A program made the position numbers and the translations under genes. Of a DNA stretch of 64,000 bases, positions 62,442-64,000 are shown piece by piece. The notes below the pieces were generated by a model. That model searched no databases and was not told the DNA's origin. It was given only the letters and a program-made list of their open reading frames with translations. This DNA is from Marinobacter sp. JH2 (lineage in GTDB: Bacteria; Pseudomonadota; Gammaproteobacteria; Pseudomonadales; Oleiphilaceae), in assembly GCF_004353225.1 (NCBI RefSeq), contig NZ_CP037934.1:2480001-2544000 (forward strand), given 5' to 3'. Within the stretch, counting starts at the first letter, position 1. Every line of letters starts with the position of its first letter.

Positions 62442-63631
62442 ATAATCTTAGCAACAACACCGGCGCCAACGGTACGGCCGCCTTCACGAATCGCGAAGCG
62501 CAGACCATCTTCCATGGCGATCGGGGCAATCAGAGTAACAACCATCTGAACGTTGTCACCTGGCATTACCATTTCAACACCTTCCGGCAGTTCACACGAT
62601 CCGGTCACGTCTGTGGTACGGAAGTAGAACTGAGGACGGTAGCCCTTGAAGAATGGAGTATGACGACCACCTTCTTCTTTGGACAATACGTACACTTCAC
62701 ACTCGAACTTGGTGTGCGGGTTGATAGAACCCGGCTTACACAGAACCTGACCACGCTCAACGTCGTCACGCTTGGTACCACGCAGCAGAACACCTACGTT
62801 CTCACCCGCACGACCTTCGTCGAGCAGCTTACGGAACATTTCAACGCCAGTACAAGTTGTCTTCACGGTATCTTTGATACCAACGATTTCAACTTCTTCA
62901 CCAACCTTGACGATACCGCGCTCTACACGACCGGTTACAACAGTACCACGGCCAGAGATAGAGAATACGTCCTCGATCGGCATCAGGAACGGCTGATCAA
63001 CAGCACGCTCAGGATCCGGGATGTACGCGTCCAGAGCTTCTACCAGCTTCTTAACAGCGGTAGTACCCATTTCGTTGTCGTCTTTACCTTCCAGAGCCAT
63101 CAACGCAGAACCGGTAACGATCGGAGTGTCGTCGCCCGGGAAGTCGTACATGCTCAGCAGGTCACGAACTTCCATCTCAACCAGCTCAAGCAGCTCTTCA
63201 TCATCAACCATGTCCGCTTTGTTCAGGAACACAACGATGAAAGGAACGCCAACCTGACGAGACAGCAGGATGTGCTCACGAGTCTGCGGCATAGGGCCGT
63301 CAGCTGCGGAACAAACCAGGATCGCGCCGTCCATCTGTGCCGCACCAGTGATCATGTTTTTAACATAGTCAGCGTGGCCCGGGCAGTCTACGTGTGCGTA
63401 GTGACGGGTCGGAGAATCGTACTCAACGTGTGAAGTGGCGATGGTTATACCACGTGCACGCTCTTCCGGTGCGTTATCGATCTGGTCGAAAGCACTTGCA
63501 GAACCTGTACCCCAAACTTCGTGACATACACGAGTCAGAGCAGCGGTCAGAGTGGTCTTACCATGGTCAACGTGACCGATGGTACCGACGTTTACGTGCG
63601 GCTTACTACGTTCAAATTTTTCTTTAGACAT
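62435..63631 (-). CDS. tufB: Elongation factor Tu, copy B
   Basis: 398 residues, identical in protein sequence to tufA. The same GTPase motifs are present ([21 protein letters not shown]). Here the start is an ATG at 63631 rather than GTG, preceded by GGGGGATT; a start 21 bases earlier is in frame but not conserved in tufA. It is preceded by tRNA-Thr and followed by tRNA-Trp, matching the tRNA-tufB arrangement of gammaproteobacteria. Having two copies gives high EF-Tu supply from two differently controlled operons. Confidence 0.98.
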   Translation of the reverse strand: MSKEKFERSKPHVNVGTIGHVDHGKTTLTAALTRVCHEVWGTGSASAFDQIDNAPEERARGITIATSHVEYDSPTRHYAHVDCPGHADYVKNMITGAAQMDGAILVCSAADGPMPQTREHILLSRQVGVPFIVVFLNKADMVDDEELLELVEMEVRDLLSMYDFPGDDTPIVTGSALMALEGKDDNEMGTTAVKKLVEALDAYIPDPERAVDQPFLMPIEDVFSISGRGTVVTGRVERGIVKVGEEVEIVGIKDTVKTTCTGVEMFRKLLDEGRAGENVGVLLRGTKRDDVERGQVLCKPGSINPHTKFECEVYVLSKEEGGRHTPFFKGYRPQFYFRTTDVTGSCELPEGVEMVMPGDNVQMVVTLIAPIAMEDGLRFAIREGGRTVGAGVVAKIIE

Positions 63632-63683
63632 TCGACCAATCCCCCTAATCAACCAGGACCGTAACGTTGACCGGAATTAAAAG

Positions 63684-63759
63684 TGGAGCTCATGACCGGA
63701 ATTGAACCGGTGACCTCATCCTTACCAAGGATGTGCTCTACCGACTGAGCTACATGAGC
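63684..63759 (-). tRNA. tRNA-Thr (GGT)
   Basis: A 76-base cloverleaf, 5' GCUCAUG paired with CAUGAGC at the 3' side, D-arm GCUCAGUCGGUAGAGC, anticodon loop UUGGUAA with anticodon GGU, T-arm ACCGGUUCAAUUCCGGU and encoded CCA. It lies 52 bp upstream of tufB, as thrT does in E. coli. Confidence 0.97.
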
Positions 63760-63769
63760 GAAACTAAAT

Positions 63770-63844
<75 letters not shown>

Positions 63845-63854
63845 GAGCAATAAG

Positions 63855-63938
63855 TGGTGGAGGGGGCTGGATTCGAACCAGCGAAGCTTTCGCGTCAGAT
63901 TTACAGTCTGATCCCTTTGGCCACTCGGGAACCCCTCC
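63855..63938 (-). tRNA. tRNA-Tyr (GTA)
   Basis: An 84-base class II tRNA with a long variable arm; acceptor GGAGGGG/CCCCUCC, anticodon arm CAGACUGUAAAUCUG with anticodon GUA, T-arm GCUGGUUCGAAUCCAGC and encoded CCA. Confidence 0.96.
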
Positions 63939-63978
63939 AGTACAAACCCGCTTCGCGGACTTGCTCAAAACTAAAAAG

Positions 63979-64000
63979 TGGAGCTGGCGGACGGAATCGA
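63979..64000 (-). tRNA. Partial tRNA (3' end), probably tRNA-Thr (TGT)
   Basis: Only the last 22 bases are in the window: the T-loop end UCGAUUCCGUCC, acceptor 3' strand and CCA. By comparison with the E. coli thrU-tyrU-glyT-thrT-tufB order it should be tRNA-Thr(UGU), but the anticodon is outside the window. Confidence 0.65.

Overview
The window is a continuous piece of a gammaproteobacterial chromosome. Gene content and order (glnE-ilvE next to LPS core genes, separate glnA and ntrBC loci, uvrA next to a YajR-type transporter and ssb, two tuf genes, and one unbroken block from a tRNA-tuf cluster to rplQ) point to the Pseudomonadales/Alteromonadales side, with Marinobacter or a close relative the best guess. 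That assignment is inference from gene order and protein likeness; no search was run.

Region 1 (1-9.2 kb) is an outer-membrane/LPS cluster with genes on both strands: the 3' end of a lipid A acyltransferase, four glycosyltransferases of families 2/2-like, 9 and 25 plus one further GT2, an O-antigen ligase (waaL), three small sugar/LPS kinase-like proteins including kdkA, and a DUF6165 protein. Together they would build, phosphorylate and cap the LPS core. Region 2 (9.2-13.2 kb) has ilvE and glnE. Region 3 (13.2-21.6 kb) is housekeeping: a two-TM K+ channel with an RCK-like domain, an MgtE-type transporter, a CYTH protein, a porin with its own terminator, dtd, a proline iminopeptidase and typA/bipA.

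Region 4 (21.6-26.9 kb) is a nitrogen-control locus: glnA, a small DUF4124 protein, glnL (ntrB) and glnG (ntrC). Both glnA and glnLG have sequences matching sigma-54 promoters with NtrC-box-like dyads upstream, so the NtrC made here probably activates both. glnE, about 9 kb away, encodes the enzyme that adenylylates the GlnA product. Region 5 (26.9-32 kb) is ssb, yajR and uvrA.

Region 6 (32-64 kb, all on the minus strand, so read from high to low coordinates) is the translation/transcription block: tRNA-Thr(partial)-Tyr-Gly-Thr, tufB, tRNA-Trp, secE, nusG, rplKAJL, rpoBC, rpsL, rpsG, fusA, tufA, the S10 operon (rpsJ to rpsQ), the spc operon (rplN to rpmJ) and the alpha operon (rpsM to rplQ). 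Sigma-70-like promoters can be read before rpsL, rpsJ and rpsM, and terminator/attenuator hairpins follow nusG, rplL, tufA and rplQ. The two tuf genes are almost identical in DNA sequence.

No insertion sequence, prophage, CRISPR array, toxin-antitoxin or defence island was seen, and no clearly new multi-gene system. The most informative points are regulatory: the paired NtrC/sigma-54 sites, inverted repeats built into the -35 region of two ribosomal-protein promoters, the tuf homogenisation, several unexplained intergenic dyads, and an LPS cluster with three divergent kinases.
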